From Olsenella sp. An293 (GTDB lineage: Bacteria > Actinomycetota > Coriobacteriia > Coriobacteriales > Atopobiaceae), in assembly GCF_002159495.1 (NCBI RefSeq), contig NZ_NFIT01000003.1, positions 1 to 64,000 on the forward strand: a stretch of DNA of 64,000 nucleotides, read 5' to 3'. The notes under the pieces are model-generated. The model made no database searches. It was not told the origin of the DNA and saw only the letters and a program-made list of their open reading frames with translations. This document shows, in pieces, positions 42,203-51,401 of the stretch. The position numbers and the translations under genes are program-made. Each line of letters begins with the position of its first letter. Within the stretch, counting starts at the first letter, position 1.

Positions 42203-42320
42203 AGGGTGTGTACACTTCCCGGTCTTCACGTTCTTCTCGGCAAGCCTCTGACCTGCTAAAACATGATTAGTCCGAACTCGGATGGTGTACACAACCACTA
42301 TGCGCAGTGTACATACCCTC
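42203..42320. repeat. Inverted-terminal-repeat element, copy 3, with duplicated right end
   Basis: The left end AGGGTGTGTACAC and core CGTTCTTCTCGGCAAGCC followed by TGACCTGC match the 98-bp family. A degenerate right end (GTGTACACAACCA, 42285) is followed by a second, exact one (GTGTACATACCCTC, 42307-42320). It lies between dhaL and the argC promoter. Confidence 0.75.
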
Positions 42321-42372
42321 CCGGGGGCTCTCGTTGCGGCCTCGCTAAGTGTGTCCGGCACATGTCACCTCG

Positions 42373-42401
42373 TTGACAGCCGCGGGGGCGCTCCGTAGAG
42401 T
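42373..42401 (+). promoter_or_regulatory. Sigma-70-type promoter of the arg operon
   Basis: TTGACA (42373-42378), a 17-bp spacer and TAGAGT (42396-42401), 36 nt before the argC start. It is the best-matching promoter noticed in the window. No clear ArgR box was identified. Confidence 0.8.
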
Positions 42402-42436
42402 GCGTGAAAAAAGGCCGTCGAGAAGGACGTGGGAGC

Positions 42437-43513
42437 ATGGGAAGCATCAGGGCGTGCGTCGTGGGGGCAACGGGCTACGCGGGCATCGAGGCCTGTCGCC
42501 TCATCCTGGGTCACCCCGACCTCGAGCTGACCATGGCCACGGACCGCAAGGAGGCTGGCACGCACCTCGACGCGGTCTATCCGGCCTTTGCGGGCGCCTG
42601 CGACCTCGTGCTGTCGCTGCCGGAGCCCGACGCCATCGCTGCGGCGGCCGACGTCGCGTTTCTCGCCGTCCCCCACACCGCGAGCCTCGCGCTCACGCCC
42701 GAGCTGCTCGCGCGCGGCGTGACCGTGCTCGACCTCTCGGCCGACTACCGCCTGCGCGACGCCGCGGTCTACCAGGACTGGTACGCCACCCCGCACACGA
42801 GCCCCGAGCTGCTCGGACGTACCGTCTACGGCCTGCCGGAGCTCTTCCGCGACGGGCTCGCCGGCCTCGCCGCGCGCCGCGCCGCGGGCCAGGCCGTGCT
42901 CGTGGCCGTTCCGGGCTGCTATCCCACGGCCACAGCCCTCGCCGCCGCGCCCGCGCTCGCCGCGGGGCTCGCGACCGGCGACCTCGTGATCGCAGACGCC
43001 ATCTCCGGCGTCTCCGGCGCGGGCCGCGGATGCACCCCGCGCACCCATTACTGCCACGCCAACGAGTCCGTGGAGGCCTACGGCGTGGCCAGACACCGTC
43101 ACACGCCCGAGATCGAGCAGACCCTCACCGACGTTGCCGGCCGTGAGATGTCCGTGGTCTTCACGCCGCACCTCGCGCCGCTCACGCGGGGGCTGCTCTC
43201 CACGGTCTACCTCGAGGCGGCCGACGGCGTGACCGCAGGGGACGTCCAGGCTGCCTACGAGCGCGCCTATGCAAACGAGCCACTGGTCACGACCTTGCCG
43301 GCCGGCTCCATGCCCGCGACCTCCTCGGTCTTTGGCACCGCGCGAGCCCAGGTGGGCGTTGCCCTCGACGCGCGACGACGACGCACGATCGTCGCCTCGT
43401 GCGCGATCGACAACCTCGGGAAGGGGGCGGCCGCCCAGGCCGTCCAGTGCGCCAACGTGGTGCTGGGCCTTCCCGAGACCGCCGGGCTCCTCGCCCCGGC
43501 GCCCCTCGTCTAG
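42437..43513 (+). CDS. argC: N-acetyl-gamma-glutamyl-phosphate reductase
   Basis: A 358-residue NADPH-dependent enzyme, third step of arginine synthesis, reducing N-acetylglutamyl phosphate to the semialdehyde. VVGATGYAGIEACRLI is the nucleotide-binding start; VPGCYPTATALA contains the catalytic Cys (near 160); HRHTPEIEQ and FTPHLAPLTRGLLSTVY are conserved. The ATG at 42437 is preceded by AAGGA at 9 nt and GGGAG nearer. It is the first gene of argCJBD, with argJ following 45 nt downstream. Confidence 0.95.
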   Translation: MGSIRACVVGATGYAGIEACRLILGHPDLELTMATDRKEAGTHLDAVYPAFAGACDLVLSLPEPDAIAAAADVAFLAVPHTASLALTPELLARGVTVLDLSADYRLRDAAVYQDWYATPHTSPELLGRTVYGLPELFRDGLAGLAARRAAGQAVLVAVPGCYPTATALAAAPALAAGLATGDLVIADAISGVSGAGRGCTPRTHYCHANESVEAYGVARHRHTPEIEQTLTDVAGREMSVVFTPHLAPLTRGLLSTVYLEAADGVTAGDVQAAYERAYANEPLVTTLPAGSMPATSSVFGTARAQVGVALDARRRRTIVASCAIDNLGKGAAAQAVQCANVVLGLPETAGLLAPAPLV

Positions 43514-43558
43514 CCTCGGAGCCCGCCTGCGGGCGGGCCTGAAACGGAGAAGAGCCCC

Positions 43559-44845
43559 ATGTCTGACTTTGCGCCGCTCGCGGTCCCGGTCGTGCCCGAC
43601 ACGCCCGAGGCCTGCGGGCTCGTTCCCTGCGAGGGCGGCGTCTGCGCCGCCGCCGGCATCCGCGCCGCGGGCGTCTCGGCGGGATTTCGCCGCAACCCCG
43701 CGCGCCTCGACCTCGCGCTCGTCGTCGCCGACGAGCCCTGCGTGGCCGCCGCGACCTTCACCACCAACCGCTTCTGCGCGGCTCCCGTCACGGTGAGCCG
43801 CGCGCACGTCGCGGACGGTCGCGCCCGCGCGATCGTCCTCAACTCCGGCAACGCCAACGCCGCGACGGGCGAGCCCGGCCTCGCCTGCGCCGAGCGCGCC
43901 TGCGCCTACGTGGCGGGCGAGCTCGCCTGCGCGCCCGAGGACGTGCTCGTGGCCTCCACGGGCGTCATCGGCGTGCCGCTGCCCTTTGCTCCCTACGAGG
44001 CCGGTGTCCCGGCTGCCGTGGCCTCGCTCGCCTCGATGCCGGCCGCCGCGCACGACGCCGCCTGCGCGGTCATGACCACCGACACCGTGTCCAAGGAGGT
44101 CTCGGTGGCGGGCGAGCTCCCGCAGCGCGCGGGCGCGCCGCGCCCCTTCCACGTGGGCGGCTTCGTCAAGGGCTCGGGCATGATCCAGCCCAACATGGCC
44201 ACGATGCTCGCGGTGCTCACCACCGACGCCCCGCTCACGGCCGAGGCGGCGCGCGAGGCCCTTCTCGGCGCCGTGCGCGTCTCGTTCAACAAGGTGACCG
44301 TGGACTCCGACACCTCGACCAACGACTCCGCCTTCCTGCTCGCCACCGGAGGTGCGGGCGGCGAGCAAATCGATTGCGACCATCCGGCGTTTGCGCAGGT
44401 CGCAGCTGCCGTGCGAGTGGCAGCCGTGGACCTGGCCCGCAAGATCGCGGCCGACGGCGAGGGCGCGAGCAAGCTCGTCACCGTCTACGTTACGGGCGCC
44501 GCCGACGACGCGGAAGCGGACGTCGTGGCGCGCTCGATCGCCAACTCGCCGCTGGTCAAGACCGCCATCTTTGGCCACGACGCCAACTGGGGCCGCGTGG
44601 CTGCCGCCGCCGGCAAGTGCGGCGTGCCCTTCGACCAGGAGCGCGTCGACATCGACTTCATGGGCGTCCCCGTGTGTCGCGCGGGCCTCACCGTGCCGAT
44701 GGACGAGGACGACATGCTGCGCCGCTTCGAGGCTCCCGAGATCGACATCACGATTGACCTGGGAATGGGCGAGGCCGCGACGCGCGTCTGGACCTGCGAC
44801 CTCACCCACGACTACGTCACGATCAACGGCGACTACCGCACCTAG
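43559..44845 (+). CDS. argJ: Bifunctional ornithine acetyltransferase / N-acetylglutamate synthase
   Basis: A 428-residue proenzyme that transfers acetyl groups from N-acetylornithine to glutamate, recycling acetate in the cyclic arginine pathway. It self-cleaves before Thr215 in NMATMLAVLTTDA, producing alpha and beta chains with Thr as nucleophile. NSGNANAATG, STGVIG and FGHDANWGRVAAAAGKCG are conserved, as is the C-terminal NGDYRT. The ATG at 43559 follows GGAGAAGAG. A hairpin GCCCGCC/GGCGGGC occupies the short gap after argC. A highly structured 264-bp gap separates it from argB. Confidence 0.95.
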   Translation: MSDFAPLAVPVVPDTPEACGLVPCEGGVCAAAGIRAAGVSAGFRRNPARLDLALVVADEPCVAAATFTTNRFCAAPVTVSRAHVADGRARAIVLNSGNANAATGEPGLACAERACAYVAGELACAPEDVLVASTGVIGVPLPFAPYEAGVPAAVASLASMPAAAHDAACAVMTTDTVSKEVSVAGELPQRAGAPRPFHVGGFVKGSGMIQPNMATMLAVLTTDAPLTAEAAREALLGAVRVSFNKVTVDSDTSTNDSAFLLATGGAGGEQIDCDHPAFAQVAAAVRVAAVDLARKIAADGEGASKLVTVYVTGAADDAEADVVARSIANSPLVKTAIFGHDANWGRVAAAAGKCGVPFDQERVDIDFMGVPVCRAGLTVPMDEDDMLRRFEAPEIDITIDLGMGEAATRVWTCDLTHDYVTINGDYRT

Positions 44846-44858
44846 TTTGACCCGACCG

Positions 44859-45071
44859 GGCGGGATGGGGAGGCCCCGGCGCTCAAACAGCTTGCCGAGA
44901 AGGACGCTCGGCAAGAACTCGCGGCGGGACCTCCCCATCCCGCCCTCCTGAGGACCGATTCGCGTGCGGAGGGCCCGGGCGAGAAGGTCCGCCGCGAGTT
45001 CCGCAGGCGCGCCCTTTGCGCCGAGGACTGTTTGAGCGCCGGATCTTCTCGCCCGGGCCCCATCCCGCCTC
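44859..45071 (+). other. argJ-argB intergenic structure with mutually exclusive pairings
   Basis: Local hairpin 1 is 44859-44874 with 44930-44945, 16 bp perfect, enclosing CTTGCCGAG/CTCGGCAAG. Local hairpin 2 is 44971-44986 with 45045-45060, 16 bp perfect. Alternatively three nested long-range pairs form: 44860-44871 with 45058-45069, CCGGCGCTCAAACAG (44876) with its complement at 45028-45042, and 44916-44930 with 44986-45000 with one bulge. The first arm cannot pair in both ways. This is the layout of an RNA switch or a compound palindromic element. Confidence 0.75.
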
Positions 45072-45109
45072 GGACAGGTTCGTGTTCTTCTCGCCAGATT
45101 GGAGTTGAC

Positions 45110-45991
45110 ATGCTACAGCGCGACAAGCAGCAGCGCGACGCAGCGGCCTCGAAGGTCGACGTGCTGAACGAGGCGCTGCCCTGGATTCACCGGATGACCG
45201 GCAAGACCTTCGTCATCAAGTACGGCGGCTCGGCCATGGAGGACCCCGAGCTCTGTCGTCAGGTGGTGGCCGACATCGAGATGCTCAAGCTCCTGGGCAT
45301 CCGCATCGTGCTCGTGCACGGCGGCGGCAAGGCCATCAACGCGCACGTCAAGGCGCTCGGCCTGCCCGTGCAGTTCAAGGACGGTCTGCGCGTGACCGAC
45401 GACGCCACGATGGAGGCCGTGCGCGAGGTGCTCGTGGGCAAGGTCAACCAGGACCTCGTCTGGGCGCTCAACGAGTACGGCCACAACGCCGTGGGCATCT
45501 CGGGCGCGGACGGCAAGACCCTCAAGGCCGAGGTCATCGACCCGGAGCTCGGGCGCGTGGGCCGCATCCGCGAGGTGGACACGAGCCTCATCGAGACCAT
45601 CCTCGAGGACGGCTACATCCCCGTGGTCGCCACCGTGGGCTGCGCCCCGGACGGGTTCTACAACATCAACGCCGACGTCGCCGCCGGCAAGATCGCCGAG
45701 GCGATGGGTGCCGACAAGCTCATCTACCTCACCGACGTCGACGGCCTGCTCGCCGACGTCTCCGACGAGGACTCCCTCATCCAGAGCCTCTCGCGCACCG
45801 AGACCCACGAGCTTCTCGCCTCCGGGCGGCTCGACGGAGGCATGCTGCCCAAGATCCGCTCCATCTCCGAGGCGCTCGACGCCGGCGTCTCCGAGGTGGT
45901 CATTCTCAACGGAACCTTCCCGCACTCCCTGCTTCTTGAGATCTTCACCGACGCAGGCTGCGGTACCATGTTCACACAGGACGAGTCCTAG
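45110..45991 (+). CDS. argB: Acetylglutamate kinase
   Basis: A 293-residue amino acid kinase phosphorylating N-acetylglutamate, the second arginine step. FVIKYGGSAM, VLVHGGGKAINAHVKALGL, FKDGLRVTD, the ATP-site VATVGCAPDGFYNINADVAAGKIAEAMGADKLIYLTDVDGL and GGMLPKIRS are all present. The presence of an N-terminal helix (MLQRDKQQRDAAASKVDVLNEALPWIHRM) is typical of arginine-inhibited hexameric forms. The ATG at 45110 follows GGAG with 5-nt spacing. The preceding structured region may regulate it. argD follows after 13 nt. Confidence 0.95.
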   Translation: MLQRDKQQRDAAASKVDVLNEALPWIHRMTGKTFVIKYGGSAMEDPELCRQVVADIEMLKLLGIRIVLVHGGGKAINAHVKALGLPVQFKDGLRVTDDATMEAVREVLVGKVNQDLVWALNEYGHNAVGISGADGKTLKAEVIDPELGRVGRIREVDTSLIETILEDGYIPVVATVGCAPDGFYNINADVAAGKIAEAMGADKLIYLTDVDGLLADVSDEDSLIQSLSRTETHELLASGRLDGGMLPKIRSISEALDAGVSEVVILNGTFPHSLLLEIFTDAGCGTMFTQDES

Positions 45992-46004
45992 GAGAGGATG
46001 CCTC

Positions 46005-47273
<1,269 letters not shown>

Positions 47274-47316
47274 GTCGCGGGGCTGCCGTTCTTCTCGGCT
47301 GGTCCTTTGTTCTTGC

Positions 47317-47486
47317 GTGCGGCGTCCGGACGTTCTGGGAACCAAAACCGTCCGGACGCCGCACCCACTCAAACAACGTGCGGGTTCCGGACGGTCTGGA
47401 CACGAGAACCGTCCGGACGCCGCACCCACTCAAACAACGTGCGGGTTTCGGACGTTCTGGGAACCAAAACCGTCCGGACGCCGCAC
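47317..47486. repeat. Hairpin array C1: three 48-nt units, 61-nt period
   Basis: Units lie at 47317-47364, 47378-47425 and 47439-47486. Each starts GTGCGG and ends CCGCAC, with an inner stem CCGGACG/CGTCCGG and a 16-nt loop such as GTCTGGACACGAGAAC. Both 13-nt spacers are CCACTCAAACAAC. Unit 1 has a perfect 16-bp stem; units 2 and 3 have two or three mismatches just inside the outer stem. Confidence 0.95.
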
Positions 47487-47740
47487 CTTTCCGCGGGGGC
47501 CGCGGCTCCCACAGGTTCTTCTCGCCCGCCTGCCGCTCACCGGGTCAAACTACCGTTTGCGAAGGTTACGCAGGACATACCGTTCGCTGACGGCAAGCCC
47601 CATGGGGCGGCAAGCTTGGGAAATTAACTCTCTCCGCAATAATATTCATCACTTATAAAACAGTTATATATGTGATACAACATCGCCACTGGCTTTCCGC
47701 GACAATGCGTTCCCACAAACGTTACGTCGAAGGGAATCTC
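47487..47740. other. Gap between array C1 and the nuclease-like gene, partly AT-rich
   Basis: The first part holds GC sequence and one GTTCTTCTC (47515-47523). From about 47625 the DNA turns abruptly AT-rich (TTATAAAACAGTTATATATG near 47655), unlike the rest of the window. It probably contains the promoter for the nuclease-like gene, and suggests imported DNA. Confidence 0.6.
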
Positions 47741-48790
47741 ATGAGTCGTGCCGTGGACGCGAGGATTACCGACCTGCTGGAGGGGGCGGCGGATAAGGGC
47801 GTCTGCTACGTGCCGCGGGGCGATGACGTCGACGCCGTCCGACGGGCCCTCTCGCGTAGGGTGTCCTCCGGTGCGGCGGTGTCTCCCGTCCGCGGGCTCT
47901 TTGCCGATGCGCGGGAATGGTCGAGCCTCGCGTCTTCCGAGCGGGCTCTGTGGATTGCACGGGGGCTGCAGGTCGCGCACCCAACGTGGACCTTTTGCGG
48001 GCCGCCCGCCGCGCTCGCCTATGGCGTGGACGTCTCCGACACGCTGGTGGGGCGCACCCATGTGGCGACACTTCCAAAGCAGTGCGGGTCGGACGGCGGG
48101 GCGGTGGCGCGCCATCCGGTGCTCGATCCGCGCGAGGGCGTCGAGGAGGTGGGCGGGCTGAGGGTGACCTCTCCGCAACAGACGGTCCTCGACTGTCTGA
48201 GGTGGACCGACTTTCCTCGTGGCCTGGGCATCATCGATTCCGCGCTTAGGACGGGATTGGTCGGTAAGGACGCGTTCGAGGACTATGCGCAGTCGATGAT
48301 GGCTCGTCGGCGCAACGTGGAGCGCGCTCTCTCGGACCTCGCCTGGGCGGACCCGCGCAGCGAGAACGGGGGAGAGTCCATTGCGCGCGGGCGGATGCTC
48401 CTGCTCGGATACGTGCGCCCGGAGCTGCAGGTCGAGGTTCCGCGCGTCGTCGAGGCGGGGGAGCCCTATCGCGCCGATTTCTGCTGGGTGCGTGCTGACG
48501 GCCGCGTCATCCTTGGCGAGCTCGACGGAAGGGGGAAATACGTTGAGGAGGAGCTCATGGGCGGCCGGGACATCGACGAGGTCCTCTCCGACGAAAACAT
48601 CCGCGGCTCTCGCTTTACGCTCTACGACGTTTCCCTGGTGAGGTTTAGCTTTGGTTTGACGGGGCGCCCGATGGAGTTTGCCGCCTTGCTCGACGAGTAT
48701 GGAGTCCCCAAGAGGGGGTCGGCGATTGCGCTGCCTGAGGGAACGAGAATGATTCCCGACTGGGACGCGCTGCACAGGAGCAACGTCTAG
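47741..48790 (+). CDS. AbiEi-like / DUF559-type predicted nuclease-fold protein
   Basis: A 349-residue protein. The N-terminal half resembles actinobacterial proteins annotated with an AbiEi-type antitoxin helical domain (RALSRRVSSGAAVSPVRGLFADAREWSSL). The C-terminal half has a PD-(D/E)XK-like layout: GES near 210, RADFCW near 245 and GELDGRGKY near 258-266. These proteins are common as orphans in Actinobacteria and their function is unknown; defence or DNA processing is speculation. The ATG at 47741 follows AAGGGA. Codon use looks less GC-biased than neighbours, the promoter is AT-rich, and hairpin arrays flank both sides, all consistent with acquisition. Confidence 0.65.
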   Translation: MSRAVDARITDLLEGAADKGVCYVPRGDDVDAVRRALSRRVSSGAAVSPVRGLFADAREWSSLASSERALWIARGLQVAHPTWTFCGPPAALAYGVDVSDTLVGRTHVATLPKQCGSDGGAVARHPVLDPREGVEEVGGLRVTSPQQTVLDCLRWTDFPRGLGIIDSALRTGLVGKDAFEDYAQSMMARRRNVERALSDLAWADPRSENGGESIARGRMLLLGYVRPELQVEVPRVVEAGEPYRADFCWVRADGRVILGELDGRGKYVEEELMGGRDIDEVLSDENIRGSRFTLYDVSLVRFSFGLTGRPMEFAALLDEYGVPKRGSAIALPEGTRMIPDWDALHRSNV

Positions 48791-48806
48791 ATCTGTCGAG
48801 AAGAAC

Positions 48807-49021
48807 GTGCGGGTTCCGGACGGTCTGGACACGAAAAACGTCCGGACGCCACACTTGTTTCAGGAACGTGCGGGTTCCGGACGGTCTGGTGGTGAGAACC
48901 GTCCGGACGCCGCACCCATTCTGGGAACGTGCGGGTTCCGGACGGTCTGGACACGAAAAACGTCCGGACGCCGCACCTGTTTGGACAACGTGCGGGTTCC
49001 GGACGGATTGTCGGACGTGCC
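48807..49021. repeat. Hairpin array C2: three 48-nt units plus a partial, 61-nt period
   Basis: Units lie at 48807-48854, 48868-48915 and 48929-48976, with a fourth beginning at 48990 that loses its right arm at the MFS stop codon (49021). Ends GTGCGG/CCGCAC (CCACAC in the first) and inner stem CCGGACG/CGTCCGG match C1. The 13-nt spacers differ in sequence (TTGTTTCAGGAAC, CCATTCTGGGAAC, CTGTTTGGACAAC) but all end AAC. Confidence 0.95.
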
Positions 49022-50247
49022 TACGCCGCGCGCTCCGGGACCTTGGTCATCACGAGGAAGCCCACGACAAACAGCACCGCGATGGAGAGCACGCCGATGC
49101 TGGAGTTTCCGGTGAGCGCCGTGAACGTGCCCACGAGGAAGGTGCCCAGGATGGCGGCGTACTTGCCAAAGATGTCGAAGAAGCCAAAGTACTCGTTGGC
49201 ACGCTCCTTGGGACAGAGCTTGCCAAACTCGCTGCGCGAGAGCGCCTGGATGCCGCCCTGGAACATGCCCACCAGGATGGCGAGGAACCAGAACTCCACG
49301 GCCGAGCGCAGGAAGAACGCCGCGAACAGGGTGATGCCAAAGTAGGCGGCGATCGCGATCAGAAGCATTCGGCGCGTGCCGTACTTGGAGGAGAGGCGCC
49401 CGTAGATGATCGCGGACGGGAAGGCCACGAACTGCGTCACCAGAAGCGCCAACACGAGCTGCGTGGAGTCGATGCCGAGGTCGGTGCCGTAGCTCGTCGA
49501 GAGCTTGATGATGGTGTGCACGCCGTCGATGTAGAAGAAGTACGCGATCATGTAGTAGCGGATGGCCTTGTTGGCCCAAATCTCGCGCAGGGTACCGGCC
49601 AGGCCGGACACGGCGCGGGAGACGGCGTGCGGCTCGCGCGGCTTGAAGTGGAGCTGCTGCACGTTCTTGAGCAGCGGCACGGTGAAGACCGCCCACCACG
49701 CCGCGGTGATGACAAACGCGATCTGCATGGCCGTCTGCAGCGTGATGCCCAGGCTCTCATAGCCCAAGACTACGCCCAGGCACGCGATGAACGGCACGCA
49801 GCTGCCGATGTAGCCCCAGGCGTAGCCCGCCGATGAGATCTCGTCCATGCGCTCGTCGGTGGTGGTGTCCACGAGCAGCGCGTCGTAGAAGACCATCGAG
49901 GAGTTGAGCGCCACCGACGAGATCACGTAGACCACGAGAAACGCCATCGCCGCGGTGACAAAGCCCATGGCCACGGTGGCCACCACGCCCGTGCCCACGC
50001 AGCCCACGATGAACTTCTTCTTCATGCCCTGCATGTCGGCGATCGAGCCCAGGATGGGCATGAGCAGCGCGATGATCAGCGAGGCGACGGTCTCGGCGTA
50101 GCTCCAGGCCACGACCACCCCGCCCTCGGGCGCAAGCGACGAGAAGTAGATGGGAATGACGCTCGTGGCGAGAAGGACGAGCGCGGAGTTGCCCACGTCA
50201 TAGACGATCCAGCTCTTCTCGGCCTTTGTCATCTTCTGATGTGCCAT
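49021..50247 (-). CDS. MFS transporter, UMF1/Atg22-like
   Basis: A 408-residue, about 12-helix transporter. WIVYDVGNSALVLLATSVIPIYFSSLA and NSSMVFYDALLVDTTTDERMDEISSAGYAWGYIGS match the UMF1 (vacuole effluxer Atg22-like) family of the major facilitator superfamily. Some relatives are thought to export amino acids; the substrate here is unknown. The ATG at 50247 follows AAAGGAA. It is convergent with the nuclease-like gene, and its stop codon cuts into the last unit of hairpin array C2. Confidence 0.9.
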   Translation of the reverse strand: MAHQKMTKAEKSWIVYDVGNSALVLLATSVIPIYFSSLAPEGGVVVAWSYAETVASLIIALLMPILGSIADMQGMKKKFIVGCVGTGVVATVAMGFVTAAMAFLVVYVISSVALNSSMVFYDALLVDTTTDERMDEISSAGYAWGYIGSCVPFIACLGVVLGYESLGITLQTAMQIAFVITAAWWAVFTVPLLKNVQQLHFKPREPHAVSRAVSGLAGTLREIWANKAIRYYMIAYFFYIDGVHTIIKLSTSYGTDLGIDSTQLVLALLVTQFVAFPSAIIYGRLSSKYGTRRMLLIAIAAYFGITLFAAFFLRSAVEFWFLAILVGMFQGGIQALSRSEFGKLCPKERANEYFGFFDIFGKYAAILGTFLVGTFTALTGNSSIGVLSIAVLFVVGFLVMTKVPERAA

Positions 50248-50435
50248 GTGGTTCCTTTCCGCGGTGACGCAACGTGTCTATGGTAGGCGAGCGCGGGGTC
50301 GCTCAGCGGTAAGAAGTGGGTAAACGTGCAACGGGAGGCGAGAAGGGCGCCTCGTCGGGGGCCGCGGCCAATCAACCGGCTCCCACCGGCACGCTCAGTG
50401 GCATAATCGGGGAAGCCAACGACGAAGGGAACGCC

Positions 50436-51401
50436 ATGCCTGCGATTCTCACGCACGACCTCTTTGGACGAGGCGTCCTCGAGGACGTCACCGACCTGCT
50501 CGGCCTGCGCTCCGTGGGCGAGCGCGACGCGTTCCTGCTGGGAAACCAGGGCCCTGACCCGCTCTTCTATCTGAGAGTCGACCCGCTGATGCGCAAGTGG
50601 TCGCCTTTGGGCGGCGCCCTGCACGAGTGCAGCTCGGCGGCGCTTCTCGTTGCCATGCGCGAGGCGGCGCTGCGCCTGGAGGGCCACGAGCGCCAGCTCG
50701 CACGCGCCTACGTGGCGGGATTTGCCTGCCACTGGCTGCTCGACTCCACGATGCACCCCTTCGTCTACTACTGGCAAAACGGCCTCACCTCGGCCGGCGT
50801 GCCCGGCCTCGACGAGGATGCCGCGTCGAGCGTCCACATGGAGATCGAGCGCGACTTCGACGAGATGGCGCTGCACGCGCTCACGGACAAGACCGTCGAG
50901 CGCTGGCGTCCCCACGAGCGCGTGCTCCAGGCGTCGCGCGACGTGCTCGCCGCCGTCGACAAGGTCTACTTCTACGTGGCGCTGTGGGTCTTCGGGCGGG
51001 CGATCGACCCTCGCACCTTCTCCACGGGCGTCGTCGAGTTCCGCCTCGCCCAGCGCGTCTTTGACTCTCCCTCGGGTCGCAAGCGCTCCGTCCTGGCGAC
51101 CCTCGAGCGCGCGGTGACGAGAAGCCCCTACTCGCTGGTGAGCTGCATGTCGCACCGCGCCCGCCCGGAGGACGTCTCGGACTTCGACAACCGGGGGCAC
51201 GCGCCCTGGGCCAACCCCTTCACGGGCCAGGTCTCCACGGCGGGCTTCTGGGACCTCTTCGACGCCGCCCGCGCCCGCGTCCTGCCGACCATCGACGAGC
51301 TCTTCTCGGACGGCTTTGACCTGGCCGCCTCCCGCGAGCTCACGCGCGACCTCAACTTCGAGGGCGCGCCGACCGAGCCGGACGAGGCCCCCGCGTGGTA
51401 G
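50436..51401 (+). CDS. Zinc-dependent phospholipase C family protein
   Basis: A 321-residue protein of the zinc-dependent phospholipase C / S1-P1-nuclease-like fold: AILTHDLFGRGV at the start, LLGNQGPDPLFYLRV, YVAGFACHWLLDSTMHPFVYYW (HxxxDxxxH metal ligands) and HMEIERDFDEM. Despite the name it has no signal peptide, so it probably acts inside the cell on an unknown phosphoester. The ATG at 50436 follows GAAGGGA; GCATAAT about 30 nt upstream is a possible -10. The vsr frame overlaps its end. Confidence 0.82.
   Translation: MPAILTHDLFGRGVLEDVTDLLGLRSVGERDAFLLGNQGPDPLFYLRVDPLMRKWSPLGGALHECSSAALLVAMREAALRLEGHERQLARAYVAGFACHWLLDSTMHPFVYYWQNGLTSAGVPGLDEDAASSVHMEIERDFDEMALHALTDKTVERWRPHERVLQASRDVLAAVDKVYFYVALWVFGRAIDPRTFSTGVVEFRLAQRVFDSPSGRKRSVLATLERAVTRSPYSLVSCMSHRARPEDVSDFDNRGHAPWANPFTGQVSTAGFWDLFDAARARVLPTIDELFSDGFDLAASRELTRDLNFEGAPTEPDEAPAW

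Noticed and set aside
41432-42436. ArgR operators before argC
   Set aside because: No pair of AT-rich 18-bp ARG boxes could be identified; the region is occupied by the dhaL gene and a repeat element.
47741-48790. Complete AbiE toxin-antitoxin pair
   Set aside because: No AbiEii nucleotidyltransferase toxin gene adjoins; the next gene is an MFS exporter on the other strand.
47317-49021. CRISPR array
   Set aside because: The period is regular, but the long part (48 nt) is a palindrome and the 13-nt spacers are too short and partly identical. There are no cas genes.
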